Assembly (NCBI GenBank): GCA_003537645.1
Contig: DPRM01000045.1
Location: 31,088-46,693 of the forward strand
Length of the DNA: 15,606 nucleotides
Direction: 5' to 3'
Origin: Prolixibacteraceae bacterium
Lineage (GTDB): Bacteria; Bacteroidota; Bacteroidia; Bacteroidales; Prolixibacteraceae
Under the pieces are notes generated by a model. The model did no database searches and was not told the origin of the DNA. It saw only the letters and a list, made by a program, of their open reading frames with translations. Shown here in pieces: positions 7,153-14,872 of this stretch. A program made the position numbers and the translations under genes. Positions within the stretch are counted from its first letter, which is position 1. Each line of letters begins with the position of its first letter.

Positions 7153-7341
7153 TTGGTGTTCAATTTATTGGACAATACGTATTATGAATTTCTTTACCGA
7201 CACATTACATCAGGTAACTATAAAACCATCGAAGATTTTCCTGTTTCAGAATGGGTGAATCAGGTTTCCGAAGGAGAAGCTACGTACAAAAGACGTTCAA
7301 GAAAAGAGTTGAAAGACAAATATTTTAATCAGGCCAGATGA
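7153..7341 (+). CDS. small protein upstream of PIN toxin, probable antitoxin
   Basis: I do not recognise the family. The 62 residues (61 if the GTG at 7156 is the start rather than TTG at 7153) have an aromatic N-terminal half (YYEFLYRHI) and a basic C-terminal half (TYKRRSRKELKDKYF). The last codons overlap the next gene by ATGA, the usual arrangement of toxin-antitoxin pairs, which supports an antitoxin role in which the C-terminus wraps the PIN toxin. It begins 12 bp after the sigma factor stop and in the same frame. There is no ATG start, so the N-terminus may be shortened or the gene degraded. Confidence 0.5.
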   Translation: MVFNLLDNTYYEFLYRHITSGNYKTIEDFPVSEWVNQVSEGEATYKRRSRKELKDKYFNQAR

Positions 7342-7757
7342 GACGTTTTATTGATGCAAATATCCTGTTTGCAACATTAAACAAGGAATATCCATTGTTT
7401 ACATGGTCCTCGCGCTTACTTAGTCTTCAGGGAAAGCACAACATCGAGCTTTTCATCTCACCACTTTGTCTGGCCATTGCCTTCTATTTTTCAAGCAAAA
7501 AAAGTGGCGAAAAAAGGCAAGAAAAAAAAATAGAAATGCTCCGTCAGCATATCCGAATAACAACAATCGATCAAAATATTACAGATCAGGCCATTCAAAA
7601 TAAATTGATCCACGACTTTGAGAACGGATTGGAATATTATTCCGCCATTCAAAACAAATGCAATTGCATCATTACTGAAAATCAAAAGGACTTCTATTTT
7701 ATTGAGATAGAAGCGATTGGATGCGAGGCATATATTATGCAACTTCAACTCAGATAA
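7338..7757 (+). CDS. PIN-domain protein, VapC-like toxin
   Basis: A 139-residue PIN-domain protein, the fold of VapC-type ribonuclease toxins. It begins RRFIDANILF with the first catalytic aspartate at D6. The C-terminal part has DFENGLEYYSAIQ (93-105, acidic D93, E95 and E99) and ITENQKDF (112-119, D118), which match the DFEDxxQYYxA and TRNxKDF motifs common in Bacteroidota PIN proteins. The second conserved acidic position, normally near residues 43-48 after the FIS strand, is not obvious (SPLCLAIAFYF), and the usual Arg of TRN is Glu. The start overlaps the stop of the small upstream gene by ATGA. Nothing links it to glycan use; it looks like a cargo pair within the sigma/anti-sigma region. 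Confidence 0.72.
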   Translation: MRRFIDANILFATLNKEYPLFTWSSRLLSLQGKHNIELFISPLCLAIAFYFSSKKSGEKRQEKKIEMLRQHIRITTIDQNITDQAIQNKLIHDFENGLEYYSAIQNKCNCIITENQKDFYFIEIEAIGCEAYIMQLQLR

Positions 7758-7776
7758 TATACTTGCTAACACTAAT

Positions 7777-7835
7777 AGTTGGCAGTGGTCAGTCGCAGTT
7801 GGCAGTAAGCCCAACTGAACAATGTGACTGATCAC
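7777..7835. repeat. short direct repeats forming a nested hairpin
   Basis: AGTTGGCAGT occurs twice (7777-7786 and 7797-7806), with related GGTCAGT between. The same stretch folds as two nested stems: outer GTGGTCAGTC (7785-7794) with GACTGATCAC (7826-7835), nine of ten pairs plus one G-U, and inner CAGTTGG (7796-7802) with CCAACTG (7811-7817). TTTT follows, so it may end transcription of the PIN pair. GGCAGT-rich short repeats like this are dispersed in some Bacteroidota genomes, but copy number cannot be checked here. Confidence 0.5.
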
Positions 7836-7919
7836 TTTTCCCATCACCTGAAAACTTTTTTTTCAAAACCTCTTCACGGAAATTCTTACCTTCCTCGTAT
7901 TACTTACAAATTGTTTAAA

Positions 7920-8936
7920 ATGAACGAAGGAATTATTGATATTGCAAACAGGTTTCTGGCTGAAAAGAAATGTACCATTCAGGAAATAAAAGAATTAGAA
8001 AGATGGCTTTCTGATACGAAGACTCAAACAGAGGTTGAAAGTTGGCTTGCTGAAAACTGGGCGACATCTGCCGAAATTGATTCAAATACCTTGATCGAAA
8101 ACGTATTCACCCAAATTAAGGAATATCAGAAAAAACATCACATGAAGTCCCGGGTTTCGGTTTCAAGAATCCTGAAAGTCTATCAAAAAATTGCCGCATT
8201 CCTTTTGATTCCAATCATCGGACTGGGAATTCTGTATTGGGTAAGCCAGTCAGATCAGTCGGCAGGTCAATACACTGAAACCATTGCGCCACGTGGACAA
8301 AAGTCGCAAATTGTGCTGGCAGACGGCACCAAAGTATGGCTAAACTCGGATACGAAAATCAGATATCCGGGCAATTTCAGTAAAAACCAACGCGATGTCT
8401 ATTTGGATGGAGAAGCTTTTTTTGAAGTCAGCAAAAATGAGCACCAACCTTTTGTGGTTCATACTTCAGGAGTAATTGTGAAAGTATTGGGAACAAAATT
8501 TAACGTCAAAGCTTATTCCGACGAAAATCAGGTAGAAGCTTCGTTGTTTGAGGGGAAAATAAATCTGTTACTGAGAAATTCATCCAATCAGACAGTTGAA
8601 AAGGAGGTAAAACCAGGACAGTCTTTTGTTTATTCCAAAAACAAACGTCAATTGGTACTTAACCGTTTTCCACAGGATGAAATTAACGGCTGGAAAAAAA
8701 ACCAACTCCTCTTTAAAGACGATACTTTTGGCAAACTGGTTAGGAAAATCGAGCGGTGGTACAATGTAGAGTTGATATACGATGAACAACAGTTTAACGA
8801 CCGCAGGCTAACTGTAGAATTGTATGAAGGCGAGCGCCTGGAACGATTGATGGATATTCTTAGTCTAGCCCTATTGGTTGATTATAAATACGAAAAAGGA
8901 AAAATAATTTTAACGCCAAAGTCAAAGAATATGTAA
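7920..8936 (+). CDS. FecR-type anti-sigma factor
   Basis: A 338-residue membrane anti-sigma factor that holds the ECF sigma factor until SusC signals. I chose the ATG at 7920 (MNEGIIDIANRFL) because the longer frame from GTG 7824 runs through the hairpin repeat and adds 32 unrelated residues. Residues 1-85 are the cytoplasmic sigma-binding part; 91-109 form one transmembrane helix (IAAFLLIPIIGLGILYWVS). Residues about 118-218 are the FecR domain (APRGQKSQIVLADGTKVWLNS, GEAFFEV, VKVLGTKFNVKAY, FEGKI). Residues about 261-330 are a DUF4974-like C-terminal domain (LLFKDDTFGKLVRKIERWYNVEL). The family normally sits directly after its sigma gene; here 779 bp intervene. The susC gene follows after 86 bp containing a hairpin. 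Confidence 0.93.
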   Translation: MNEGIIDIANRFLAEKKCTIQEIKELERWLSDTKTQTEVESWLAENWATSAEIDSNTLIENVFTQIKEYQKKHHMKSRVSVSRILKVYQKIAAFLLIPIIGLGILYWVSQSDQSAGQYTETIAPRGQKSQIVLADGTKVWLNSDTKIRYPGNFSKNQRDVYLDGEAFFEVSKNEHQPFVVHTSGVIVKVLGTKFNVKAYSDENQVEASLFEGKINLLLRNSSNQTVEKEVKPGQSFVYSKNKRQLVLNRFPQDEINGWKKNQLLFKDDTFGKLVRKIERWYNVELIYDEQQFNDRRLTVELYEGERLERLMDILSLALLVDYKYEKGKIILTPKSKNM

Positions 8937-8945
8937 AAAAAAAAT

Positions 8946-8981
8946 AAAGAGCGATAATTGGTCGAAGAATTACCGCTCTTT
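8946..8981. terminator. hairpin between fecR-like gene and susC
   Basis: AAAGAGCGATAATT (8946-8959) pairs with AATTACCGCTCTTT (8968-8981) at 13 of 14 positions around an 8-base loop. It starts 9 bp after the stop codon. The preceding A-rich run gives a terminator-like form on the minus strand; on the plus strand only CTCTTTC follows. It probably ends or attenuates sigma/anti-sigma transcription before susC. Confidence 0.5.
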
Positions 8982-8986
8982 CAAAT

Positions 8987-9020
8987 GTCAAACCATTGTT
9001 TAACACTTAACACGTCAAAC
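8987..9020 (+). promoter_or_regulatory. susC upstream region with GTCAAAC direct repeats
   Basis: GTCAAAC occurs at 8987-8993 and 9014-9020, 27 bp apart, just before the susC start. No TAnnTTTG box is visible between fecR and susC, which fits (but does not prove) a promoter read by the local ECF sigma factor rather than the primary one. Confidence 0.25.
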
Positions 9021-9022
9021 TT

Positions 9023-12000
9023 ATGAAAAAAAACAAAACAAGTTTGTACAGGGAGTCATTTATCCCTATACGAAAGTATTTACGCATTATGAAACTAACT
9101 TTCTTGTTACTTCTTTTAGGGCTGATGTCTTTTGCTTCAGTCTCCTACTCGCAGGCAACCAGGTTGTCGTTTGAGTCGAAAAATGCTACCATCGAGAGTA
9201 TTTTCAAGCAAATAGAATCATTGTCGGAGTTTAAATTTGCCTACAACAGTACCAAACTGGATGTTGAAAAAATCATCTCCTTAAAAGTCGACAACCAGAC
9301 TATCAATGCTATTCTGGATAAAATTCTCGGAGCAGCCGATTTACAGTACAAAATTGTTGACCGTTACATTATTATCACCGATGAAAATGCAGGTGAAAAC
9401 AATTTACTGGAAAATATCGGGCAGCAGCAGAGATCAATATCCGGGAAAGTTACTGATTCTAATGGAGGTTCATTACCAGGCGTTTCCGTGGTTGTAAAAG
9501 GAACTACCAATGGCTCCATTACCGATGGCAATGGAAATTATTCAATTTCGAATATTCCTGAAAACGCGACACTGCAATTTTCTTTTGTAGGGATGAAAGG
9601 GCAGGAAATTGCAATTGCGGGAAAAACCAGTATCAACGTAACATTGGTTGAAGATGCCATTGGGATTGAGGAAGTTGTCGCCGTTGGTTATGGTACAGCA
9701 AAGAAATCAGATTTGACTGGTGCAGTTGCTTCTGTTACAGCCAACAACCTGAAAGAAAGAGCAGTTACATCTTTTGGGGAAGCACTGATTGGTCAAGTTG
9801 CAGGGGTGCAAATCCAACAAATTAATGGTGCACCAGGAGGAGAAGGTTTATCTATCAGGGTTAGAGGTACGGGATCAATTACACAATCAAATGAACCTCT
9901 ATATGTTGTTGATGGCTATCCAATGGAAGGTGGTGCCTTTCGATTGTTAAATCCTTCGGACATAGAAAGCATTCAGGTATTGAAAGATGCTTCTTCAACT
10001 GCTATTTATGGATCAAGGGGAGCGAGCGGAGTGGTTATAATCACCACAAAGAAAGGAAAATCAGGTGCTCCGTCTATAAATTTCAATATGTTCGTTGGTG
10101 TTCAGCAGCGAGAAAAGACAGTTGATATGATGAATCGTGACCAGTATGTGGAATGGTTTAACGATGGAAGAAACCAGGCATGGTTAGATGCGTCAATCAT
10201 TTCTGCAGATCCCAATAAATCGCCACATAGCATAAGCGATCCCAACAGTCGAAGAAAATTATATCCAAGTGCGAATACACAGTATTTAATTCCGGATGGA
10301 ACATCCGGTTCTCTTTACAATTTTTTAGATCCGGCCTCTGTTGCACAAATGCCTGACAATAATTGGCAGGAACTGCTATTCAGAAATGCAAAAATGCAGC
10401 AATATGAACTTTCCTTAAGCGGTGGATCTGAAAAAACACAATATACATTTTCAGCCAGTTATATGCAGCAAGATGGAATCTCAATCAATACAGATTACGA
10501 TCGTTTCAATTTCAGAACCAGTCTATCTTCGCAAATCAACGATCGTATTCAGATAGGAATGAATATGAATGCATATTTTTCCAATAGTAACGAACAAGCG
10601 AATGGCAAAGATGCGCCAATTATGTATGCACTTAATTTACCTCCAATTTATCCTCTGAAAAATTCTGACGGAACTTATGGTTCTATGGTAAGAAATCCTG
10701 AAATTCTTGCCGGAGATGTAGCCAATCCAATAGGTATTGCTGAGCAAATTTATGATTTCCGCAGAAGAAATGGCTGGATGGGAATTCTGTTTGCAGAATG
10801 GGAAATTATAGACAATTTAAAATATAAGGTTAGTGTAAATGGAGGAGTTCAGGAAAATAATAAAAAGCGATATCAACCTTCGTATGTTGACCTTGATGGA
10901 TCAAAAGCTCCCAGACCAGCTCAAGGCAATAATGAAAGCTGGACTGATATTGATTGGGTAATAGAACAAACATTAACCTATCAGAAAACTTTTGCAGAAA
11001 AACATAGTTTGACAGCCTTGGCTGGATACACTGCCCAAAAACACTCCTATGACCATGCTTATGGAGAAGCTCGTGGATTCCCGAATGATAATATATATAC
11101 ACTAAATGCGGGAACGATGTATCAGCTTACCAGCGATCTGTCAGAATATTCAATGATTTCTTATTTGTCACGCATTAATTATGCTTATGACAACAAATAC
11201 TTATTTACTGCAACTTTCCGCACCGATGGATCTTCCCGTTTTGGACAAAATAAAAAGTGGGGATCTTTTCCCTCAGCATCTATAGGATGGAGAGTCAGTC
11301 AGGAGAATTTCATGAAGAATGTTCAGACCATAAATGACTTGAAGGTTCGTGCCAGCTATGGGATTGTAGGGAATAACCGTATTGGGAATTATTCATCAAT
11401 CGGATTGCTGGGTACCGGATTCTATCCAACAGGTGATGCATTACAAAATACTGTGAACCCTAGCACAATGTCAAATAAAAATCTGGGATGGGAAAAAACA
11501 AAACAATTAAATTTTGGCTTCGACATGGGATTATTTGAAAACAGGATTCGCCTGGAAGCTGATTTTTATGATAGCCAATCTTTAGAATTACTACTTAATG
11601 TTCCAGTTCCAAGTATAACTGGCTATTCTAACCAGATGCAGAATGTGGGGAAAGTCCAGAATCGCGGTATGGAATATCAGCTGTCAACCAAAAATTTAGT
11701 CAATGAATTTAAATGGTCGAGCGATTTCAACATCTCGTTCAATAAAAATAAAGTACTGGAGGTTGGACCTGATGGACGTCCTATTTTTGGAAGTGCACCT
11801 AATGCAAATAACGCATTCATTACAAAGCCAGGTTATCCAATTGCTTCTTTCTATGGCTATGTTTATCAGGGTGTATTTTTGAATCAGGCAGAACTAGATA
11901 AATATCCTCATCTTCCGATTGATAAAGTTGGCGATGGGCGTTATCTGGATGTAAATAAGGATGGAAAGATGGATCAGAACGATAAGGACATCATTGGTGA

Positions 12001-12511
12001 TAATAATCCGACTTTTACTGCTGGATTCAACAACAATTTTTCATACAAGAATTTCACTCTTGGAGTACAATTTACCGGAGTTTACGGTACTCAATTATTC
12101 AGTTTTTTTAAACGTATGGTAGGTATCTATCATGGCGACAGAAACGGAATGATAGAGCAACTCGAACGCTGGCAGTCTGCTGATGAACCTGGAGATGGAA
12201 TCCATTTTCGGCCTACACGAACTCCTTCTGGCTGGCAGAGAGATCCTTCATCTGCATGGGTGACCGACGCATCTTATTTGCGGTTACGAAATCTTTCTCT
12301 TGCTTATGATTTTGATTCAAATAAGATCCAAAACTTAAGAATGAGAGGATTGCGCTTATATTTAACAGGACAGAACCTTTTTACTTTAACCAGGTATCCG
12401 GGCTACGATCCAGACACAAGCAGCCAGGGAGATGGATTATCAAAAGGAGGAGATTACCTCGGATATCCTGTAGCCAGATCGGTGATTTTCGGAGTTAATG
12501 TTACATTCTAA
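9023..12511 (+). CDS. susC: SusC/RagA-family TonB-dependent receptor with STN signalling domain
   Basis: An outer-membrane importer of 1162 residues for oligosaccharides, working with SusD. Residues 1-22 are a basic extension before the signal peptide MKLTFLLLLLGLMSFASVSYSQ-like segment (M23 to Q44); M23 (9089) is an alternative start. Residues about 48-121 are the STN domain, which passes the ligand signal to the FecR anti-sigma factor. Residues 138-210 are a carboxypeptidase-regulatory-like domain (ISGKVTDSNGGSLPGVSVVVKG). EEVVAVGYGT (216-225) and KKSDLTGAVASV lead into the plug, which has the conserved DASSTAIYGSRGASGVVIITTKK-type signature (over 20 residues, ending near nucleotide 10060). 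The rest is the barrel, with an Asp-rich calcium-like loop at about 976-988 (DVNKDGKMDQNDK) and a C-terminal aromatic ending (VNVTF). Length is normal for STN-type SusC. susD follows after 11 bp. Confidence 0.97.
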   Translation: MKKNKTSLYRESFIPIRKYLRIMKLTFLLLLLGLMSFASVSYSQATRLSFESKNATIESIFKQIESLSEFKFAYNSTKLDVEKIISLKVDNQTINAILDKILGAADLQYKIVDRYIIITDENAGENNLLENIGQQQRSISGKVTDSNGGSLPGVSVVVKGTTNGSITDGNGNYSISNIPENATLQFSFVGMKGQEIAIAGKTSINVTLVEDAIGIEEVVAVGYGTAKKSDLTGAVASVTANNLKERAVTSFGEALIGQVAGVQIQQINGAPGGEGLSIRVRGTGSITQSNEPLYVVDGYPMEGGAFRLLNPSDIESIQVLKDASSTAIYGSRGASGVVIITTKKGKSGAPSINFNMFVGVQQREKTVDMMNRDQYVEWFNDGRNQAWLDASIISADPNKSPHSISDPNSRRKLYPSANTQYLIPDGTSGSLYNFLDPASVAQMPDNNWQELLFRNAKMQQYELSLSGGSEKTQYTFSASYMQQDGISINTDYDRFNFRTSLSSQINDRIQIGMNMNAYFSNSNEQANGKDAPIMYALNLPPIYPLKNSDGTYGSMVRNPEILAGDVANPIGIAEQIYDFRRRNGWMGILFAEWEIIDNLKYKVSVNGGVQENNKKRYQPSYVDLDGSKAPRPAQGNNESWTDIDWVIEQTLTYQKTFAEKHSLTALAGYTAQKHSYDHAYGEARGFPNDNIYTLNAGTMYQLTSDLSEYSMISYLSRINYAYDNKYLFTATFRTDGSSRFGQNKKWGSFPSASIGWRVSQENFMKNVQTINDLKVRASYGIVGNNRIGNYSSIGLLGTGFYPTGDALQNTVNPSTMSNKNLGWEKTKQLNFGFDMGLFENRIRLEADFYDSQSLELLLNVPVPSITGYSNQMQNVGKVQNRGMEYQLSTKNLVNEFKWSSDFNISFNKNKVLEVGPDGRPIFGSAPNANNAFITKPGYPIASFYGYVYQGVFLNQAELDKYPHLPIDKVGDGRYLDVNKDGKMDQNDKDIIGDNNPTFTAGFNNNFSYKNFTLGVQFTGVYGTQLFSFFKRMVGIYHGDRNGMIEQLERWQSADEPGDGIHFRPTRTPSGWQRDPSSAWVTDASYLRLRNLSLAYDFDSNKIQNLRMRGLRLYLTGQNLFTLTRYPGYDPDTSSQGDGLSKGGDYLGYPVARSVIFGVNVTF

Positions 12512-12522
12512 ATTTTTATAAA

Positions 12523-14091
12523 ATGAAAAAGATATGCATATTTCTAACAGGAATGATTTTGATGGTATCCTGCAACCAAGAATTTATCGACTTAAATCCA
12601 CCTTCAAGCCTCAATTCTGAAGGATTCTATAAAACGCAAGCTGATATGAACCAAGCGGTTTTATCAGCCTATGGCAACTTACGTTCTGTTTATAATAGGA
12701 CTTTTATTGACATTGGTGAAATACGTTCTGACAATACTTCTTATTCATGGCTGGCTGGTAATCCTGCAAATGAAAAGGGAATAGACGACTTCGTTTCACC
12801 CTTATTGCCAGAAAACGGTTTTCCAACAGATTGTTGGAATAATTGCTATAATGTTATCATGCGTGCGAATATTGTTATTGGAAGAGTTGATCAAGCCACC
12901 TTTACCAATGAAAATTTAAAAAACCAATATAAAGCAGAGGCAAAATTCATAAGGGCATTGATGTACTTCTGGTTAAACAGAACGTTTGGCGGAGTTGCAC
13001 TCAACGGTCAAATGTTAGGCGTAATAAAGGTTGATAAAGAGATTTCACAAATAGAAGCCTATGAACTTGAACGAGCCTCACTTCAGGAAATTTATGATTT
13101 GATTGTTGAAGATTTGAAATTTGCAGAGCAAAATCTTCCCGATACTTATGGTGCTTCCGATAACGGTCGTGTTACAAAAGGCGGAGCTAAGGGATTACTA
13201 GGGAAAGTTTATATGACTATGGCCGGATTGCCATTGAATAAGGGTAATGAATATTATAATCTTGCCAGTCAAAAATTCATGGAAGTTATAAACGATTCCA
13301 AATTTTCATTGGTGACGAGTTATAAAGATCTGTTTGATGTAACAAAAAAGAATAGCAAGGAATCTTTATTTGAAGTTCAGTATAAAAAGGGAAGTCCGAA
13401 TGGTGCGACTGGAAGCCCCTGGAATAATAATTTTGCACCTCGTTTTTCTGATAAAGAAGTTGTTCTTGTTGGTGATAAAGGTGGTGTGAATGCTCCTACC
13501 GAAGATATGTCGAAAGCTTATGAAGTAGGAGATCCAAGAAAATATATTTCGATGCGTGATGGTTGGAAAAACGCAAAAACCGGAGCCTTTGAAAACGATA
13601 AATATGTATGCAAATATTATGATATTGCAACTAGCGGAACCGACAATGGTAATAATTGGATTGAACTTCGATTGGCAGACATTTACCTTATGCATGCTGA
13701 AGCCTTGGTTCGCACCAATGGTGACAAATCTGTTGCATTATCATATTTAAACAAAATTCGTCAACGGGCACGCAATACCACAGGCGATCCGAATATTATA
13801 AAACCTGCCGATCTTTTAAAAGATTATTTACTTAGTGATTTAACTACTGATCAAGCCTTTTTGCTTGCAATTGAGAAAGAGCGGCGCGTTGAGCTGGCTT
13901 TTGAAAATCATCGCTGGTTCGATTTGGTCAGAACCGGGCGTGCCAAAGACGTAATGAAAGCTGAACAGGCAGCTGATGGCTACGGTGCTTTTGTTTGGAG
14001 TGACGACATGCTGATCTACCCAATCCCGATGACTGTCATGCAGTCAAATCCTGGCAAAATCATTCAAAACAAAGGATATACACAACTATAA
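12523..14091 (+). CDS. susD: SusD/RagB-family glycan-binding lipoprotein
   Basis: A 522-residue surface lipoprotein that covers SusC and binds the incoming glycan. The lipobox is LMVSC with acylated C17, followed by NQEFIDLNPPSS, the usual SusD opening. Helical TPR-type segments follow. The conserved C-terminal half is clear: ELRLADIYLMHAEAL, SYLNKIRQRA, then EKERRVELAFENHRWFDLVRTG, and a final YPIP motif. It is translationally close to susC (11-bp gap) and certainly in the same operon. A stable hairpin lies 9 bp after its stop. Its ligand cannot be read from sequence; the neighbouring GH16 enzymes point to a beta-glucan oligosaccharide. Confidence 0.97.
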   Translation: MKKICIFLTGMILMVSCNQEFIDLNPPSSLNSEGFYKTQADMNQAVLSAYGNLRSVYNRTFIDIGEIRSDNTSYSWLAGNPANEKGIDDFVSPLLPENGFPTDCWNNCYNVIMRANIVIGRVDQATFTNENLKNQYKAEAKFIRALMYFWLNRTFGGVALNGQMLGVIKVDKEISQIEAYELERASLQEIYDLIVEDLKFAEQNLPDTYGASDNGRVTKGGAKGLLGKVYMTMAGLPLNKGNEYYNLASQKFMEVINDSKFSLVTSYKDLFDVTKKNSKESLFEVQYKKGSPNGATGSPWNNNFAPRFSDKEVVLVGDKGGVNAPTEDMSKAYEVGDPRKYISMRDGWKNAKTGAFENDKYVCKYYDIATSGTDNGNNWIELRLADIYLMHAEALVRTNGDKSVALSYLNKIRQRARNTTGDPNIIKPADLLKDYLLSDLTTDQAFLLAIEKERRVELAFENHRWFDLVRTGRAKDVMKAEQAADGYGAFVWSDDMLIYPIPMTVMQSNPGKIIQNKGYTQL

Positions 14092-14100
14092 ACATATAAC

Positions 14101-14133
14101 ATGGAGGCTAATCTGCTTTAGTTTAGCCTCCAT
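14101..14133 (+). terminator. intercistronic hairpin after susD
   Basis: ATGGAGGCTAA (14101-14111) pairs perfectly with TTAGCCTCCAT (14123-14133) around an 11-base loop. It is followed by ATTATTG, not a real T tract. This is best read as a leaky terminator or mRNA-stabilising hairpin that lowers expression of the downstream enzymes relative to susCD, since no clear new promoter is visible before the next gene. Confidence 0.55.
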
Positions 14134-14161
14134 ATTATTGAAAATTTAAAATCAAATCATT

Positions 14162-14863
14162 ATGAAAAAACAAATTTTGACTTTGTTCCTATGTTCTTTC
14201 TTTGGAATAAATTTGATTTCGGCCCAACTGCCCAAATTAAGTTCAAAAGAAATAAAGCAAGGATGGACGTTACTTTTTGATGGGCAGACAACCAATGGTT
14301 GGATAACGGCAGCAGGCAAACCTGTTCCGGCAGGCTGGGAAATAAAAAATGGATGTTTAACTGCGGTTAAAGGTGATAAAGGAGGCGATATTATTACCGC
14401 TGACGAATATTCGGACTTTGAGCTTTCGTTAGATTTTAATATCGAACCTGGTTGTAACAGCGGAATAAAATATTTTTACACCAAATATGCTACCGGAGGA
14501 AATCTGGGAATGGAATACCAGATTCTCGATGATAAATTAGCTGAAGATAATAAGAAAGAAAATCACCTTTGTGGATCTTTTTATGATGTATTACCAGTAA
14601 ATACCAATAAGAAAAAGGTAAATGCTCCGGGTGAATGGAATACAGTGCGTATTGTATCTAAAGGAAAGAAAGTTGAACATTGGTTAAATGGTGTGAAAAT
14701 CCTCCAATTTACACGTGGTGACAAAACCTATACCGATGCCGTTGCACTCAGCAAATTCAATAAGGCTGTGCCTGCGTTCGGAATGGTTGAGAAAGGACAT
14801 ATCCTGTTGCAGGAACATGGTGGCGTTGTATCTTTTAAAAATATAAAAATCAAAACATTATAA
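14162..14863 (+). CDS. exported DUF1080 (PF06439, 3-keto-disaccharide hydrolase-like) protein
   Basis: A 233-residue exported protein; residues 1-22 are a signal peptide ending LISAQ. The mature part is one jelly-roll domain with the family's landmarks: GWTLLFDGQTTNGW (34-47), FELSLDFNIEPGCNSGIKY (86-104), GMEYQILDD (116-124), GEWNTVRIVSKGKKVEHWLNG (157-177, the conserved core being WNTVRI and HWLNG) and the ending ILLQEHGGVVSFKNIKIK (214-231). The fold is distantly like GH16. Characterised relatives act on 3-keto-glycosides, cleaving the glycosidic bond after C3 oxidation. The gene is 9 bp upstream of a Gfo/Idh/MocA oxidoreductase, the usual partner that makes the 3-keto sugar. Residues that decide lyase or hydratase activity cannot be assigned here. 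Confidence 0.92.
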   Translation: MKKQILTLFLCSFFGINLISAQLPKLSSKEIKQGWTLLFDGQTTNGWITAAGKPVPAGWEIKNGCLTAVKGDKGGDIITADEYSDFELSLDFNIEPGCNSGIKYFYTKYATGGNLGMEYQILDDKLAEDNKKENHLCGSFYDVLPVNTNKKKVNAPGEWNTVRIVSKGKKVEHWLNGVKILQFTRGDKTYTDAVALSKFNKAVPAFGMVEKGHILLQEHGGVVSFKNIKIKTL

Positions 14864-14872
14864 CCAAATACT

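Noticed and set aside
7824..7919. Upstream GTG start for the FecR-type gene (32 extra residues)
   Set aside because: It begins inside the hairpin repeat, and the extra residues do not resemble the family N-terminus; ATG at 7920 starts a normal anti-sigma domain.
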